The notes beneath the pieces were generated by a model. The model ran no database searches. It had not been told where the DNA came from and saw nothing but the letters and a program-made list of their open reading frames with translations. This document shows positions 33,216 to 41,022 of a stretch of DNA of 41,022 bases, piece by piece; within the stretch, counting starts at the first letter, position 1, and each line of letters opens with the position of its first letter. The stretch comes from Clostridia bacterium. Lineage in GTDB: Bacteria > Bacillota > Clostridia > Christensenellales > CAG-314. Position numbers and translations under genes: made by a program. The DNA lies in contig CAAGHL010000023.1 of the NCBI GenBank assembly GCA_900769665.1, positions 1 to 41,022 of the forward strand, in the 5' to 3' direction.

Positions 33216-33812
33216 ATGTTCAATCTTATCGGTGCTTCTTTGTTTGACCCTACTAAGCTTGCCATAAGCGGCGGCGCGCTGTTGGTGGTGTTGGGATTTT
33301 TGCTGATATATCTGTCAATTGTAAGTAAGGTACGCCAAAAGCGTAAGGAAAAAATGCAAACGAGGGCTACAACGGTGCAGTCGGATGATGTTGCCGCAAC
33401 CGTCGAAAACAAGCCTGTTGACTCTATCCCCGTTGCCGCTTCGCAACCCGTAGCGACGCCGCAACCTCGCCGCAAAGTAACGGTGGAGGAAGCTCGCACA
33501 AAGGTAACCGACGAGTACGCCAAGCAACATGTGGTCACCGTCGTGACGGCGCCCGTCATGCAACAAAAGCTTGCTACCGGCGGCAAAAAAGCTGTTGTCA
33601 ACATCGACACAATTTCGGCAAACTTCGCAGACGGAGATGTGGTGGACATCGCCGCATTGAAGGCAAAGGGACTTGTCGGCAAAAAGGATACTCAAGTGAA
33701 AATCCTAGCTCGCGGATATATCGACAAGTCCTTGACGGTTGTCGCCGACGATTTCTCCGTGGATGCGGTAAAAATGATTTTGCTTGCCGACGGTACGGCA
33801 AAAAGAGTTTAG
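33216..33812 (+). CDS. Membrane-anchored protein with ribosomal uL15-like C-terminal domain
   Basis: A 198-residue protein with one transmembrane helix (about 18-37), a basic stretch (KVRQKRKEK, 38-46), a Thr/Val/Pro-rich linker (about 50-120) and a C-terminal domain (about 125-195) that matches the end of ribosomal protein uL15: VVNIDTIS, FADGDVVD, an LKAKGLV helix, VKILARG, DKSLTVVADDFS and a final AVKMIL helix follow uL15 block by block. It lacks the basic N-terminal half of uL15 that enters the ribosome, so it is not the ribosomal protein. GGAGG precedes the ATG. It ends the thyA-folA operon. The function is unknown; binding RNA or protein at the membrane through the uL15/L18e fold is inference. 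Confidence 0.75.
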   Translation: MFNLIGASLFDPTKLAISGGALLVVLGFLLIYLSIVSKVRQKRKEKMQTRATTVQSDDVAATVENKPVDSIPVAASQPVATPQPRRKVTVEEARTKVTDEYAKQHVVTVVTAPVMQQKLATGGKKAVVNIDTISANFADGDVVDIAALKAKGLVGKKDTQVKILARGYIDKSLTVVADDFSVDAVKMILLADGTAKRV

Positions 33813-34005
33813 TCGGAATTTATGCTTGTCATTGCTAGTTGTCTTAAAACCACTTTGCGCTCTTAGCGTAGGAAGTTTGTTTTGTCGACGTTTTGACCTA
33901 TGCCGTCCCGATATGGCGGTGTGGTTTGGCGCAAGACGTAATGATTGTACGAGTAGTACGGCGAGTGAAATTGCTTAGCCGAGAATGAAAAACAACTGTA
34001 TATTG
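33813..34005. other. Gene-free stretch before the terminator
   Basis: With the terminator and inverted repeats below, this makes up the 402-bp gap before the Ca2+-ATPase gene. No gene is supported, and I see no structure in these 193 bases. Confidence 0.5.
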
Positions 34006-34042
34006 GACTGTCAATACGTAATGGTGTTGGCAGTCTTTTTTT
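34006..34042 (+). terminator. Terminator downstream of the thyA operon
   Basis: GACTGTCAATAC pairs with GTGTTGGCAGTC (12 bp, two T-G pairs) around GTAATG, followed by seven T. Confidence 0.83.
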
Positions 34043-34094
34043 GTCGTTTGGGTGAAAATCGGTCGAATTGCCTCGAAAATCGGCGTTTTATAAA

Positions 34095-34118
34095 ATACTA
34101 TTACAGACATAGTATGTC
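34095..34118 (+). promoter_or_regulatory. Overlapping inverted repeats upstream of the Ca2+-ATPase gene
   Basis: ATACTAT (34095-34101) and ATAGTAT (34109-34115) form a perfect 7-bp inverted repeat with a 7-bp spacer, and GACAT-AGT-ATGTC (34106-34118) is a second palindrome over the same bases. This looks like a dimer operator. No clear -35/-10 pair could be assigned around it. Confidence 0.45.
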
Positions 34119-34214
34119 AAAAATAAGTAAAAATGTCCGTCAAAGGGCGGTGCAAGCGTGTAATTTGTCTAAAACCGCTTGCGACGACATACAATTACAG
34201 CAACGGAGAAACAA

Positions 34215-36794
34215 TTGGAAAACAGGAGAACAAACGTCGGACTGACCTCGGAAGAAGCGGCGAAACGTCTTGCCGAGGATGGCGCAAACGTTACCGACGA
34301 GGGCAAGAAGGTCGGTTTTGTTAAGATGTTTTTTGCGCAGTTTTGCGACTTGATGATTGTCATTTTGTTAGTGGCGTCGGCGTTGTCCTTTGTCGTGGCG
34401 ATTGTCGGCGGACAAACTAGCGAGCTTGTCGAACCGATAATTATCGTTGCCATAGTCATTACCAACGCCACCCTCGGCGCATTGCAGGAGTACCGTGCCG
34501 AGAAGTCCCTTGCCGCATTGAAGAAGCTTACTTCGCCCAAAACCAAGGTGGTGCGTAACGGCGAAGTGACGGTGTGCGACAGCGCCGATTTGGTGCGTGG
34601 TGACTACTGTTTGTTTGAGTCGGGCGACGTGGTGACAGCCGACTGTCGGCTTGTTTCGGCGGAAACGCTGTATGTGGACGAGTCGGCGCTGACGGGCGAA
34701 AGCGTGCCTGTGGAAAAGGTTGCCGTGCCGCTCAACTCGCCAAGCAATTACTCGGCACGCAACAGTGTGTACGGCGGAAGTTTCGTCACCAGGGGCAAGT
34801 GTGCCGCAGTGGTTTATGCTACGGGCGCGCGGACGGAACTCGGCAAAATAGCGGCGTTACTTAGCGGCAAGGACGCTACCCTTACCCCTTTGCAACAAAA
34901 GCTAAAACGGCTAAGTAAACTCATTGGCATTGTGTGCCTTGCGGTATGCACCGTGGTGTTGGTGCTTGGGTTTATCAAGGGCGTTGCTCGCATGGGCGAG
35001 GGCGACACGCTGACGGAAGTGTTTATCGACGTGTTTCTCACTTCGGTGTCCCTTGCCGTTGCCGCCATTCCCGAGGGTTTGCCTGCCGTCGTCACCGTCG
35101 TACTTGCCAAGGGAATAGAATCGATGGCGCGCAAAAATGCCGTGGTCAAACGTCTTACCGCCGTGGAAGCGTTAGGCAGTGCCACCGTCATTTGTACGGA
35201 CAAAACCGGCACTCTCACGCAAAACAAAATGACCCTTTTCGGCGTGTTTGACGGCAAACGCTTTGTCGGTGCGGATCACTTTGCCGAGGTTGCCGAACTT
35301 GTGGATTGGTTTGCCGCTTGTAGCGACGTTACCGCCGACAGCGAGGGCAATTTGCTCGGCGACCCGACGGAAATTGCCGTTGCAACTCATGCCGACCGCA
35401 CCAAGGTGTACGCTCGCATGTACGAAATCCCTTTCGACAGCAATCGCAAGATGATGACGGTGGTGGTAAAGCACGGCGCGGAGTACTACGTTGTCACTAA
35501 GGGCAGTTTGGACGGCATGAAAAACGCCAAAAACTACGCCGTGTTCGAGCAAACGTGTAGGCTGTACGCCAAGCGAGGTTTTCGCGTGCTTGCGCTGTCC
35601 GTCAAAAAAGCCGACGGCAACTTTCCTCGTTCGGCGCGGTTGGAAAGCGACTTCGACATCCGCGCGCTGTTTGTCATTGCCGATCCGCCGCGAGAGGAAG
35701 CTCGCCAAGCGGTGCAAACTTGCCTCGGCGCAGGCATACGCCCCGTCATGATTACCGGCGACAGCGTTGCTACGGCTACGGAAATCGCCGCAAACCTAGG
35801 CATAATGCAACCCGACGAAATTGCCGTCGATGGCGAAACGCTTGCCGGTTGGAGCCAAGAGGAACTTGCCGACAACGTGGACAAAATTGCCGTATACGCA
35901 CGTGTTACGCCGTCGGACAAGTTGCGGATAGTGGAAGCGTGGCAAGCACACGGCGCAGTGGTTGCAATGACGGGCGACGGAGTAAACGACGCGCCTGCGT
36001 TAAAGCGTGCCGACATCGGTTGCGCAATGGGTAGCGGCACGGAAGTCGCCAAAAACGCCGCCGACATCATCCTCACCGACGACAACTTTGCAACGGTGGT
36101 CGACGCAGTGTCCCTCGGGCGCAGTGTGTACGAAAACATCAAAAAATCCGTGTCCTACCTTATGACTTGCAACATCGGCGAGGTGTTGTGCGTGTTTTTC
36201 GCCCTATTGTTGTGGGACGTGCCGTTGTTGTCGGCAATGCAACTGCTGTGGGTAAACCTTGTTACCGACGGTTTGCCGGGGTTGGCTCTCGGCGTGTACA
36301 AGCAGGAACGCGACGTAATGAGTTTGCCGCCCAAAGGCAAAAACGAAAACTTTTTCAGCAACGGCGGCGGCAGACGAGTAGTTGTCGGCGGAGTGCTGTT
36401 CGGCGTAAGTACGCTTGTCGGGTATGCCGTAGGCAACACACTCGGCGCAATGCAAGCGAGTACGGCGGCGTTTCTCGTACTTAGTTTGTCGCAACTGTTT
36501 TTTGCGTTGGAAATGCGCAGTCGCAAGGGCATTTTCGACCGTGACATTACGCCCTTCATGGTGGTGTCCTTTGTCGTGTCCTTTGCTCTTGTGGCGGTGG
36601 TTGCGTTTGTACCCGTGCTCGGCAATGTGTTCGAGCTGGCAATCTTGCCTACTTGGCAGTATGTCGTTGTGTTGGCGTTGTCGTTGGTTCCTACTTTGGC
36701 TTGCGAGGCGGCGCGGTTGCTTTTACGTGTCAAAAGGCGTGTTTCGGGGCAACTTCGCGCTAAATCGTCAAAAAATATGTCCGCTTTCTCTTGA
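34215..36794 (+). CDS. Calcium-transporting P-type ATPase (type II, SERCA/PMCA-like)
   Basis: An 859-residue membrane pump that moves Ca2+ out of the cytosol. TGES (160-163) is the actuator motif; DKTGT has the phosphorylated Asp329; TGDGVNDAP is the hinge. Calcium-site residues known from SERCA are kept: Glu in AAIPEGLPA (M4), Asn and Glu in CNIGEV (M5), Asn, Thr and Asp in WVNLVTDGLPG (M6). Ten membrane helices are consistent with the length. The start is most likely TTG at 34215: GGAG lies 6 nt before it and the following residues (MENRRTNVGLTSEEAAKRL) match the usual N-terminus. An upstream in-frame codon at 34179 has no such site. It stands alone; the clpC promoter overlaps its stop. Confidence 0.9.
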   Translation: MENRRTNVGLTSEEAAKRLAEDGANVTDEGKKVGFVKMFFAQFCDLMIVILLVASALSFVVAIVGGQTSELVEPIIIVAIVITNATLGALQEYRAEKSLAALKKLTSPKTKVVRNGEVTVCDSADLVRGDYCLFESGDVVTADCRLVSAETLYVDESALTGESVPVEKVAVPLNSPSNYSARNSVYGGSFVTRGKCAAVVYATGARTELGKIAALLSGKDATLTPLQQKLKRLSKLIGIVCLAVCTVVLVLGFIKGVARMGEGDTLTEVFIDVFLTSVSLAVAAIPEGLPAVVTVVLAKGIESMARKNAVVKRLTAVEALGSATVICTDKTGTLTQNKMTLFGVFDGKRFVGADHFAEVAELVDWFAACSDVTADSEGNLLGDPTEIAVATHADRTKVYARMYEIPFDSNRKMMTVVVKHGAEYYVVTKGSLDGMKNAKNYAVFEQTCRLYAKRGFRVLALSVKKADGNFPRSARLESDFDIRALFVIADPPREEARQAVQTCLGAGIRPVMITGDSVATATEIAANLGIMQPDEIAVDGETLAGWSQEELADNVDKIAVYARVTPSDKLRIVEAWQAHGAVVAMTGDGVNDAPALKRADIGCAMGSGTEVAKNAADIILTDDNFATVVDAVSLGRSVYENIKKSVSYLMTCNIGEVLCVFFALLLWDVPLLSAMQLLWVNLVTDGLPGLALGVYKQERDVMSLPPKGKNENFFSNGGGRRVVVGGVLFGVSTLVGYAVGNTLGAMQASTAAFLVLSLSQLFFALEMRSRKGIFDRDITPFMVVSFVVSFALVAVVAFVPVLGNVFELAILPTWQYVVVLALSLVPTLACEAARLLLRVKRRVSGQLRAKSSKNMSAFS

Positions 36795-36819
36795 TTAAGT
36801 TAGCTTTATTTGTTACAAT
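36791..36819 (+). promoter_or_regulatory. Promoter of clpC
   Basis: TTGATT (36791-36796, covering the stop codon of the pump gene), 17-bp spacer, TACAAT (36814-36819). I see no CtsR heptad repeat or CIRCE element between it and the start. Confidence 0.72.
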
Positions 36820-36885
36820 AAGATAAACAATTATTGTAAGGCTTGCGGCGCATTTTTAATACGGCGTTGCCAAGCAAGGGAAAGT

Positions 36886-39336
36886 ATGCAATCCGATAGT
36901 TTACAAAGAGTATTCGAATATGCCACGACCTACGTGTTGGACCACAAACTGCAAGAAGTCAAGAGTCAACATGTGTTGTTTGGGCTTTTGAGCGAGGAAA
37001 ACGAAGCTCGCAAGTTTTTGACGAGTATCAAGATGACGATGGATACCGTCGCGCGCCAACCGCAATACGGCAACGGCGGTCCCATCAGGGAGTCGTTGGA
37101 ACTGCGTGAAATCAACAGCGTGGCGGCGCGATTTGCCGAGGAAATGGGCGACAAGGAAGTCAACTGTATACACGAGTTATTGGCGTTGCTTGTCAAACCG
37201 GGCACATACGCATACAACAAAATACAGTACTTTTGCGGCAACAAAGTGGGTATCACGATGGAGCAGTTCTTCAAACGCATTGTGGACACGTTGCCCAACA
37301 AGGACGCACTGATGCGGTTTGTCAAGGGGGAGGAAATGTCCCCCGAAGCGCGTGAGCCGGAGCTTGCCATGAGCGGCAGTAGCGTAACACGTCCCAACGA
37401 CGACAGATTACCCTACGGCACCGACCTTACCGAACGTGCAAGGGCAGGCGCAATCGGCAACGTTATCGGTCGCGATACCGAAACGGCGCGCGTGATACAA
37501 ACCCTTACTCGCCGCACCAAAAACAACCCCGTGCTTGTGGGCGAACCCGGCGTGGGCAAAACTGCCGTGGTAGAGGGCTTGGCGCTTGCCATTGCGCAAG
37601 GTCGCGTCCCTGCCGAACTGCAAGGCAAAAAGCTTGTGGAGTTGGACATTGCAGGCATGATTGCAGGCAGTCGTTACCGCGGCGACTTCGAGGAACGTTT
37701 GAAGAGTGTGATTTCTCAAGTCATTTCCGACGGCAACGTGATACTGTTTATCGACGAAATACACAACCTTGTCGGCGCGGGCGGTACTTCCGACGGCTCG
37801 ATGGATGCTGCCGAGATACTGAAACCTGCGCTTGCTCGCGGCGAGTTGTCCGTTGTGGGCGCAACCACCATACGCGAGTACCGCAAGTACATCGAAAAGG
37901 ACCCTGCGTTGGAACGTCGTTTCCAACCTATCACGGTGGAAGAACCCTCGCCGGAGCTTGCCGTACAAATCGTCAAAGGGGTCAAGGGCAAATACGAAAA
38001 ACACCACGGCGTGACAATCAGCGACGAAGCCGTCGAAACGGCGGTGCAACTGTCCGTGCGGTACATCAACGATCGCTATCTTCCCGACAAAGCATTCGAC
38101 ATCATCGACGAGGCGTGCAGTAAGCTGAAGATGTCTACATTTGCCGTGCCGCCTGCCTTGGTGGAGCTGACCAACAAACTCGGCGAATTGCAACGCAAGC
38201 GCGAAGCGGCAAGCGTAATGGGCAACAAACAGCTTGTTTCGCAGTTGGAAACGGAGTACAACAAGCTGTACTTCGAGTACGAATACATGCAAGCCGACTA
38301 CAAAAAGATGTGCGAGGACTACAAGTGCGTGCTGACAAGCAACGACGTGCGCAACGTGGTGTCGCAAATGACCGGCGTACCCGTAAGCCAACTTTCGCGC
38401 GAGGAGCGTGAGCGCTTGGTGCATTTGGAGGAGGAACTTTCCAGCCGTGTAATCGGTCAGCGAGAAGCCGTCAAAGCGGTGGCGCTTGCGGTGCGTAGAC
38501 AGGGCGCAGGGCTAAAAGACCCCAACCGCCCGATAGGCAGTTTCATTTTCGTAGGTCCTACCGGCGTAGGTAAGACGGAGCTTGCCAAGGCACTTGCCGA
38601 CAGCTTGTTCGGCACGGATAGCGACGTGATACGTATGGATATGTCGGAATACATGGAGAAGCAATCCACCGCCAAACTTATCGGCGCGCCCCCGGGATAC
38701 GTTGGTTACGACGAAAGCGGTTACTTGACGGAAAAGGTGCATCGCAAGCCGTACAGCGTGGTGTTGTTTGATGAGATAGAAAAGGCTCACCCCGACGTAT
38801 TCAATTTGCTGTTGCAAATCCTCGACGAAGGCAGACTGACGGACAGCCACGGCAAAACGGTTGACTTCCGCAATACCGTCATCATCATGACCAGCAACAT
38901 CGGTGTGTCCGACGTCAAGAGCCAAGGTTTCGGCTTCATCCAACAAGACAGCTATTCGACCATGCGCGACAACGTGGAACGCGCCCTCAAAAATTTCTTC
39001 CGCCCGGAGTTTCTCAACCGTGTGGATGACATTGTAATCTTCAACTACCTTACCGAGCAAGACGCTTGCAAAATCAGCGAGCTGTTGTGCTACAAACTGC
39101 ACAAGCGTTTGACGGGACTGCTCAACCTGCGCTTTACCGAGGGCGCAATGCGTGCTATTGCCTCTCGCGGCTACGAAAAGCAGTACGGCGCACGTCCCTT
39201 GAAACGTGTTTTGCAACGTGAAGTGGAAGACCCTCTTGCGGAAAAATTGCTTGTAGGCGAGTTTGTCAAGGGCGACACCGTGGACGTCAAAGCCGACGCA
39301 CAAGGCATGATATACTTTGAAAGAGGCAGAAGATAG
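36886..39336 (+). CDS. clpC: ATP-dependent Clp protease ATP-binding subunit, ClpC-type
   Basis: An 816-residue AAA+ unfoldase that feeds proteins to ClpP in the cytosol. Clp N-domain at about 1-145; D1 with Walker A GEPGVGKT (219-226) and Walker B ILFIDEIH (286-293); a short coiled-coil middle segment (about 425-480), as in ClpC rather than the long ClpB one; D2 with Walker A GPTGVGKT (557-564) and VLFDEIEKAHPDV (626-638). A QGFGF segment after D2 Walker B is the likely ClpP-docking loop. The zinc finger and mcsAB/ctsR neighbours of Bacillus operons are absent. AAGGGAAAG precedes the ATG. The gene has its own promoter and is followed by a cluster of hairpins. Confidence 0.92.
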   Translation: MQSDSLQRVFEYATTYVLDHKLQEVKSQHVLFGLLSEENEARKFLTSIKMTMDTVARQPQYGNGGPIRESLELREINSVAARFAEEMGDKEVNCIHELLALLVKPGTYAYNKIQYFCGNKVGITMEQFFKRIVDTLPNKDALMRFVKGEEMSPEAREPELAMSGSSVTRPNDDRLPYGTDLTERARAGAIGNVIGRDTETARVIQTLTRRTKNNPVLVGEPGVGKTAVVEGLALAIAQGRVPAELQGKKLVELDIAGMIAGSRYRGDFEERLKSVISQVISDGNVILFIDEIHNLVGAGGTSDGSMDAAEILKPALARGELSVVGATTIREYRKYIEKDPALERRFQPITVEEPSPELAVQIVKGVKGKYEKHHGVTISDEAVETAVQLSVRYINDRYLPDKAFDIIDEACSKLKMSTFAVPPALVELTNKLGELQRKREAASVMGNKQLVSQLETEYNKLYFEYEYMQADYKKMCEDYKCVLTSNDVRNVVSQMTGVPVSQLSREERERLVHLEEELSSRVIGQREAVKAVALAVRRQGAGLKDPNRPIGSFIFVGPTGVGKTELAKALADSLFGTDSDVIRMDMSEYMEKQSTAKLIGAPPGYVGYDESGYLTEKVHRKPYSVVLFDEIEKAHPDVFNLLLQILDEGRLTDSHGKTVDFRNTVIIMTSNIGVSDVKSQGFGFIQQDSYSTMRDNVERALKNFFRPEFLNRVDDIVIFNYLTEQDACKISELLCYKLHKRLTGLLNLRFTEGAMRAIASRGYEKQYGARPLKRVLQREVEDPLAEKLLVGEFVKGDTVDVKADAQGMIYFERGRR

Positions 39337-39337
39337 T

Positions 39338-39454
39338 GCGAACAAACGGAAAGCGTTTGTCGCAGTAATATGTTGCTTTGCAACGTGTTATTGTGCCACA
39401 GATGTGGCGCAGTGATATTCGACATACGTCGAGTGATATTTGCACTTTGTGCAA
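39338..39454 (+). repeat. Cluster of five small hairpins downstream of clpC
   Basis: In 117 nt: GCG(A)ACAAACG/CGTTTGTCGC (39338-39363), GTTGC-TTT-GCAAC (39372-39384), TGTGCCAC/TGTGGCGCA (39392-39411), TCGAC-ATAC-GTCGA (39419-39432) and TTGCAC-TTT-GTGCAA (39440-39454). Arms are near perfect and none is followed by a long T tract. They sit after the clpC stop and before the hpf promoter. Confidence 0.6.
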
Positions 39455-39520
39455 GTTGCGGTCATTTAGTTGCAAGTTGGCGTGGAAAATTTATTTCCTA
39501 TTCAAGTTTTTGTAAAGGTA

Positions 39521-39555
39521 TTGATATTACCATGAAAATATGGTATAATTACCAT
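39521..39555 (+). promoter_or_regulatory. Promoter of hpf with three ACCAT half-sites
   Basis: TTGATA (39521-39526), 17-bp spacer, TATAAT (39544-39549). Within and after it lie TTACCAT (39527-39533), ATGGTA (39540-39545) and TTACCAT (39549-39555) in alternating orientation, so two overlapping palindromes cover the spacer and the -10. Confidence 0.75.
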
Positions 39556-39610
39556 AGAGGCAATCAAGACCTTTGTTGCTTGCCTCAATACATCAAGTTG
39601 GAGGTATATT

Positions 39611-40144
39611 ATGAAACTTGAAATCGTTGCAAAAAACTACCGTGTCAGCGACAGATTGGCGCAAATTCTTGAAACTAAAACCCGCCGACTGGACAAGTAC
39701 TTCCCCGACGGCGAAACGCCTTGCCGTATCGAACTGACCGACCTCGGCAGACAAACCAAAATGGAAATTTCCATCAACTATCACGGCACGCATTTGCGTA
39801 GCGAAGTGGTAGGAGATACAATGTACTACAACATCGACCAATGTCTTCCCAAGCTCGAACGCCAAATCGTTAAGCACCGCGACAAGCTCAACCGCTCGTT
39901 CCGTATGCCCGACCGTACAGGCGACTACGAGTTTGTGTCCGACGTCGACCTTACGCCCGTGGAAATCACCAAGACCAAGACATTTGAAGTGGAGCGCATG
40001 ACCCCACAAGAGGCGGCGGAAAACCTCGACATGGTCGGTCACGATTTCTACCTGTTTGCCGACAGTGAAACGGGCAATGTGGAAGTCGTCTACCGTCGTA
40101 AGGACGGACAAATCGGTTTGTTGATACCCGAAGTAGAGGACTAA
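39611..40144 (+). CDS. hpf: Ribosome hibernation-promoting factor, long form
   Basis: A 177-residue protein that parks ribosomes as inactive 100S dimers in stationary phase or stress. The N-terminal S30AE domain (about 1-100) binds the 30S subunit; the C-terminal dimerisation domain (about 120-175, with KTFEVERMTPQEAAENLDMVGHDF broken by its helix, then VVYRRKDGQIGLL) is what defines the long form of Firmicutes. GGAGG lies 7 nt before the ATG. It has its own promoter overlapped by palindromic sites, and the NfeD-family gene follows after 55 nt. Confidence 0.94.
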   Translation: MKLEIVAKNYRVSDRLAQILETKTRRLDKYFPDGETPCRIELTDLGRQTKMEISINYHGTHLRSEVVGDTMYYNIDQCLPKLERQIVKHRDKLNRSFRMPDRTGDYEFVSDVDLTPVEITKTKTFEVERMTPQEAAENLDMVGHDFYLFADSETGNVEVVYRRKDGQIGLLIPEVED

Positions 40145-40199
40145 CGCCTACTCGGCAAGTCCTTATGTAAGTCGAGCCATGCTCGGCCAAGGAGAAAAA

Positions 40200-40745
40200 A
40201 TGCTACTTACGTTATTGTCGGACGCGTTTTCCGACAGCAGTTTTGCAAAACTGTTTACCGAAATGAATCCGTGGGTAATCGCCATGTTCATTGTAGGCGT
40301 GCTGTTTTGTGCAATAGAGGTAATCTTGCCCGGGTTCGGTTTCTTCGGCATCGGTGGTATTGCCCTCATTGCTATTGCTATATTGGTACGCATGCTTATG
40401 GGCGGCGACGCACTCATGTTGCTGTACATGGTGGTGCTGTCGGCATTGCTGTTTGCCTTGCTGTTTTGGCTGCTCGGCGGCATCATACGACGGCGGCAAA
40501 ACAATCCCAAATCCATGTTTTACGTACAACCTGCCGTTTCCGACGGAATTACCGAGGGTACGTGCGATTACACTTCGCTTGTCGGCAAGACGGGTACTGC
40601 GCAAACGGTACTTCGCCCGATAGGCAAAGCGGTGTTTGACGGCGAACCCGTGGACGTGGTTGCGCGCGACGGCTTTGTGGATATTGGTAGCGACGTCAAG
40701 GTTGTTGCCGTGGAAGGTCAAACGGTGACCGTTGTCAAATTGTGA
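40200..40745 (+). CDS. NfeD family membrane protein
   Basis: A 181-residue protein with three or four N-terminal helices (about 20-100), including an IEVILPGFGFFGIGG turn typical of NfeD, then a C-terminal OB-fold domain (about 118-180: SLVGKTGTAQTVLRPIGKA, VDVVARDGFVDIGSDVKVV). NfeD proteins work with flotillin/stomatin in membrane microdomains; a flotillin gene often follows, but the window ends after 277 non-coding bases. It is the short form without the ClpP-like protease domain. AAGGAG lies 6 nt before the ATG at 40200; an in-frame upstream start at 40179 is rejected. A CGAGC-CAT-GCTCG hairpin (40173-40185) sits just before the ribosome binding site. Confidence 0.87.
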   Translation: MLLTLLSDAFSDSSFAKLFTEMNPWVIAMFIVGVLFCAIEVILPGFGFFGIGGIALIAIAILVRMLMGGDALMLLYMVVLSALLFALLFWLLGGIIRRRQNNPKSMFYVQPAVSDGITEGTCDYTSLVGKTGTAQTVLRPIGKAVFDGEPVDVVARDGFVDIGSDVKVVAVEGQTVTVVKL

Positions 40746-40826
40746 TTTTTGTTGCGTTGTCGGGCGGTGCGCGCGTTTGTGTTCGTTCGCTCGACGACGT
40801 GGCAATGTTCGCTTGGGTAAGCTGTT

Positions 40827-40886
40827 AGGGTTGATTTGGCTATCTATAGCAACCCTAGGGTTAATTTAGCTATCACTAACAACCCT
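40827..40886 (+). repeat. Two tandem 30-bp hairpin-capable units
   Basis: Units 40827-40856 and 40857-40886 abut without a spacer. Each begins AGGGTT and ends AACCCT, and both share a GATTT/AATTT-(G/A)GCTATC core. Each can fold on itself, or the two could pair with each other. Confidence 0.75.
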
Positions 40887-40906
40887 AAAGGCGGTCTTTT
40901 ACGCCC

Positions 40907-40965
40907 TTTTCGACGAGCTTTCACTTGATGTACTTCTAGTACACCTGCACTCAATCTCGTCAAAA
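40907..40965 (+). repeat. Imperfect long hairpin at the right edge
   Basis: TTTTCGACGAG (40907-40917) faces CTCGTCAAAAA (from 40956), and TGTACT-TCT-AGTACA (40929-40943) forms the tip; the middle arms do not pair well. It could end the NfeD transcript or be a dispersed palindromic element. Confidence 0.5.
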
Positions 40966-41022
40966 ATCATCGAAAAATCCTCGCCTTTAGGGCGCGAAGC
41001 GTTTTTGCGGTCAAGATGGCGA

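Noticed and set aside
32357..33682. 441-residue minus-strand frame opposite thyA, folA and the uL15-like gene
   Set aside because: Its length is explained by the codon pattern of the three sense genes; it matches no family and has no ribosome binding site.
36820..36885. CtsR or CIRCE operator before clpC
   Set aside because: No GGTCAAA tandem heptads and no TTAGCACTC-N9-GAGTGCTAA inverted repeat are present.
40827..40886. 30-bp repeats as a CRISPR remnant
   Set aside because: The two units abut with no spacer, and each is palindromic from end to end.

Overview
The window reads as a chromosomal segment of an uncultured, anaerobic Clostridia-like (Firmicutes) bacterium. The lines of evidence are AAGGAG/GGAGG ribosome binding sites at nearly every start, sigma-A type promoters (TTGACA/TATAAT, 17-bp spacers), a ClpC-type unfoldase, long HPF, Gram-positive style NagB and PlsX, a GGGtGRT/NifU-like pair, and a PotABCD cluster behind an XRE-cupin regulator. 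A Christensenellales-type lineage is a guess only. No rRNA, tRNA, phage, transposase or CRISPR array was seen. Most of the window is housekeeping; the accessory material is at 1-3.7 kb, 8.2-9.3 kb, 11.0-12.1 kb and 15.9-19.1 kb.

Layout. 0-3.3 kb: a possible gene end at the left edge, a repeat-rich gap, then one large prepilin-like surface protein, a terminator and a 12-bp minisatellite. 3.5-8.2 kb: a two-gene type IIA topoisomerase operon, closest to ParE/ParC. 8.2-9.3 kb: a gene-free mosaic of dispersed repeats. 9.3-11.1 kb: a NifU-like Fe-S scaffold and a GGGtGRT protein. 11.1-11.9 kb: three copies of a 200-250 bp repeat with a conserved hairpin. 12.1-15.8 kb: plsX (minus), a GNAT acetyltransferase and trpS. 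15.9-18.1 kb: a divergent module of unknown function made of a membrane-tethered XRE regulator, a secreted protein and a small membrane protein, with four GGGACAAAA(T/C) sites between them. 18.1-19.1 kb: repeats. 19.1-24.6 kb: XRE-cupin regulator and potABCD (polyamine uptake). 24.9-28.7 kb: cytosolic GH20 hexosaminidase, pfkA and convergent nagB, an amino-sugar-to-glycolysis set. 28.9-31.7 kb: rpsT with a long tail and a NatAB-like ABC exporter (minus). 31.9-33.8 kb: thyA, folA and a membrane-anchored protein with a ribosomal uL15-like domain. 34.2-36.8 kb: a P-type Ca2+-ATPase. 36.9-39.3 kb: clpC. 39.6-40.7 kb: hpf and an NfeD-family protein. The right edge holds tandem 30-bp hairpin units.

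The strongest candidates for undescribed biology are the 15.9-18.1 kb module with helically phased operator-like sites, the membrane-anchored uL15-like protein in the thymidylate/folate operon, the tandem structured repeat at 11.1-11.9 kb, and the PotD protein with two predicted anchors and an HxH...CxxC insertion. All functions are read from sequence and family memory; no database search was run.
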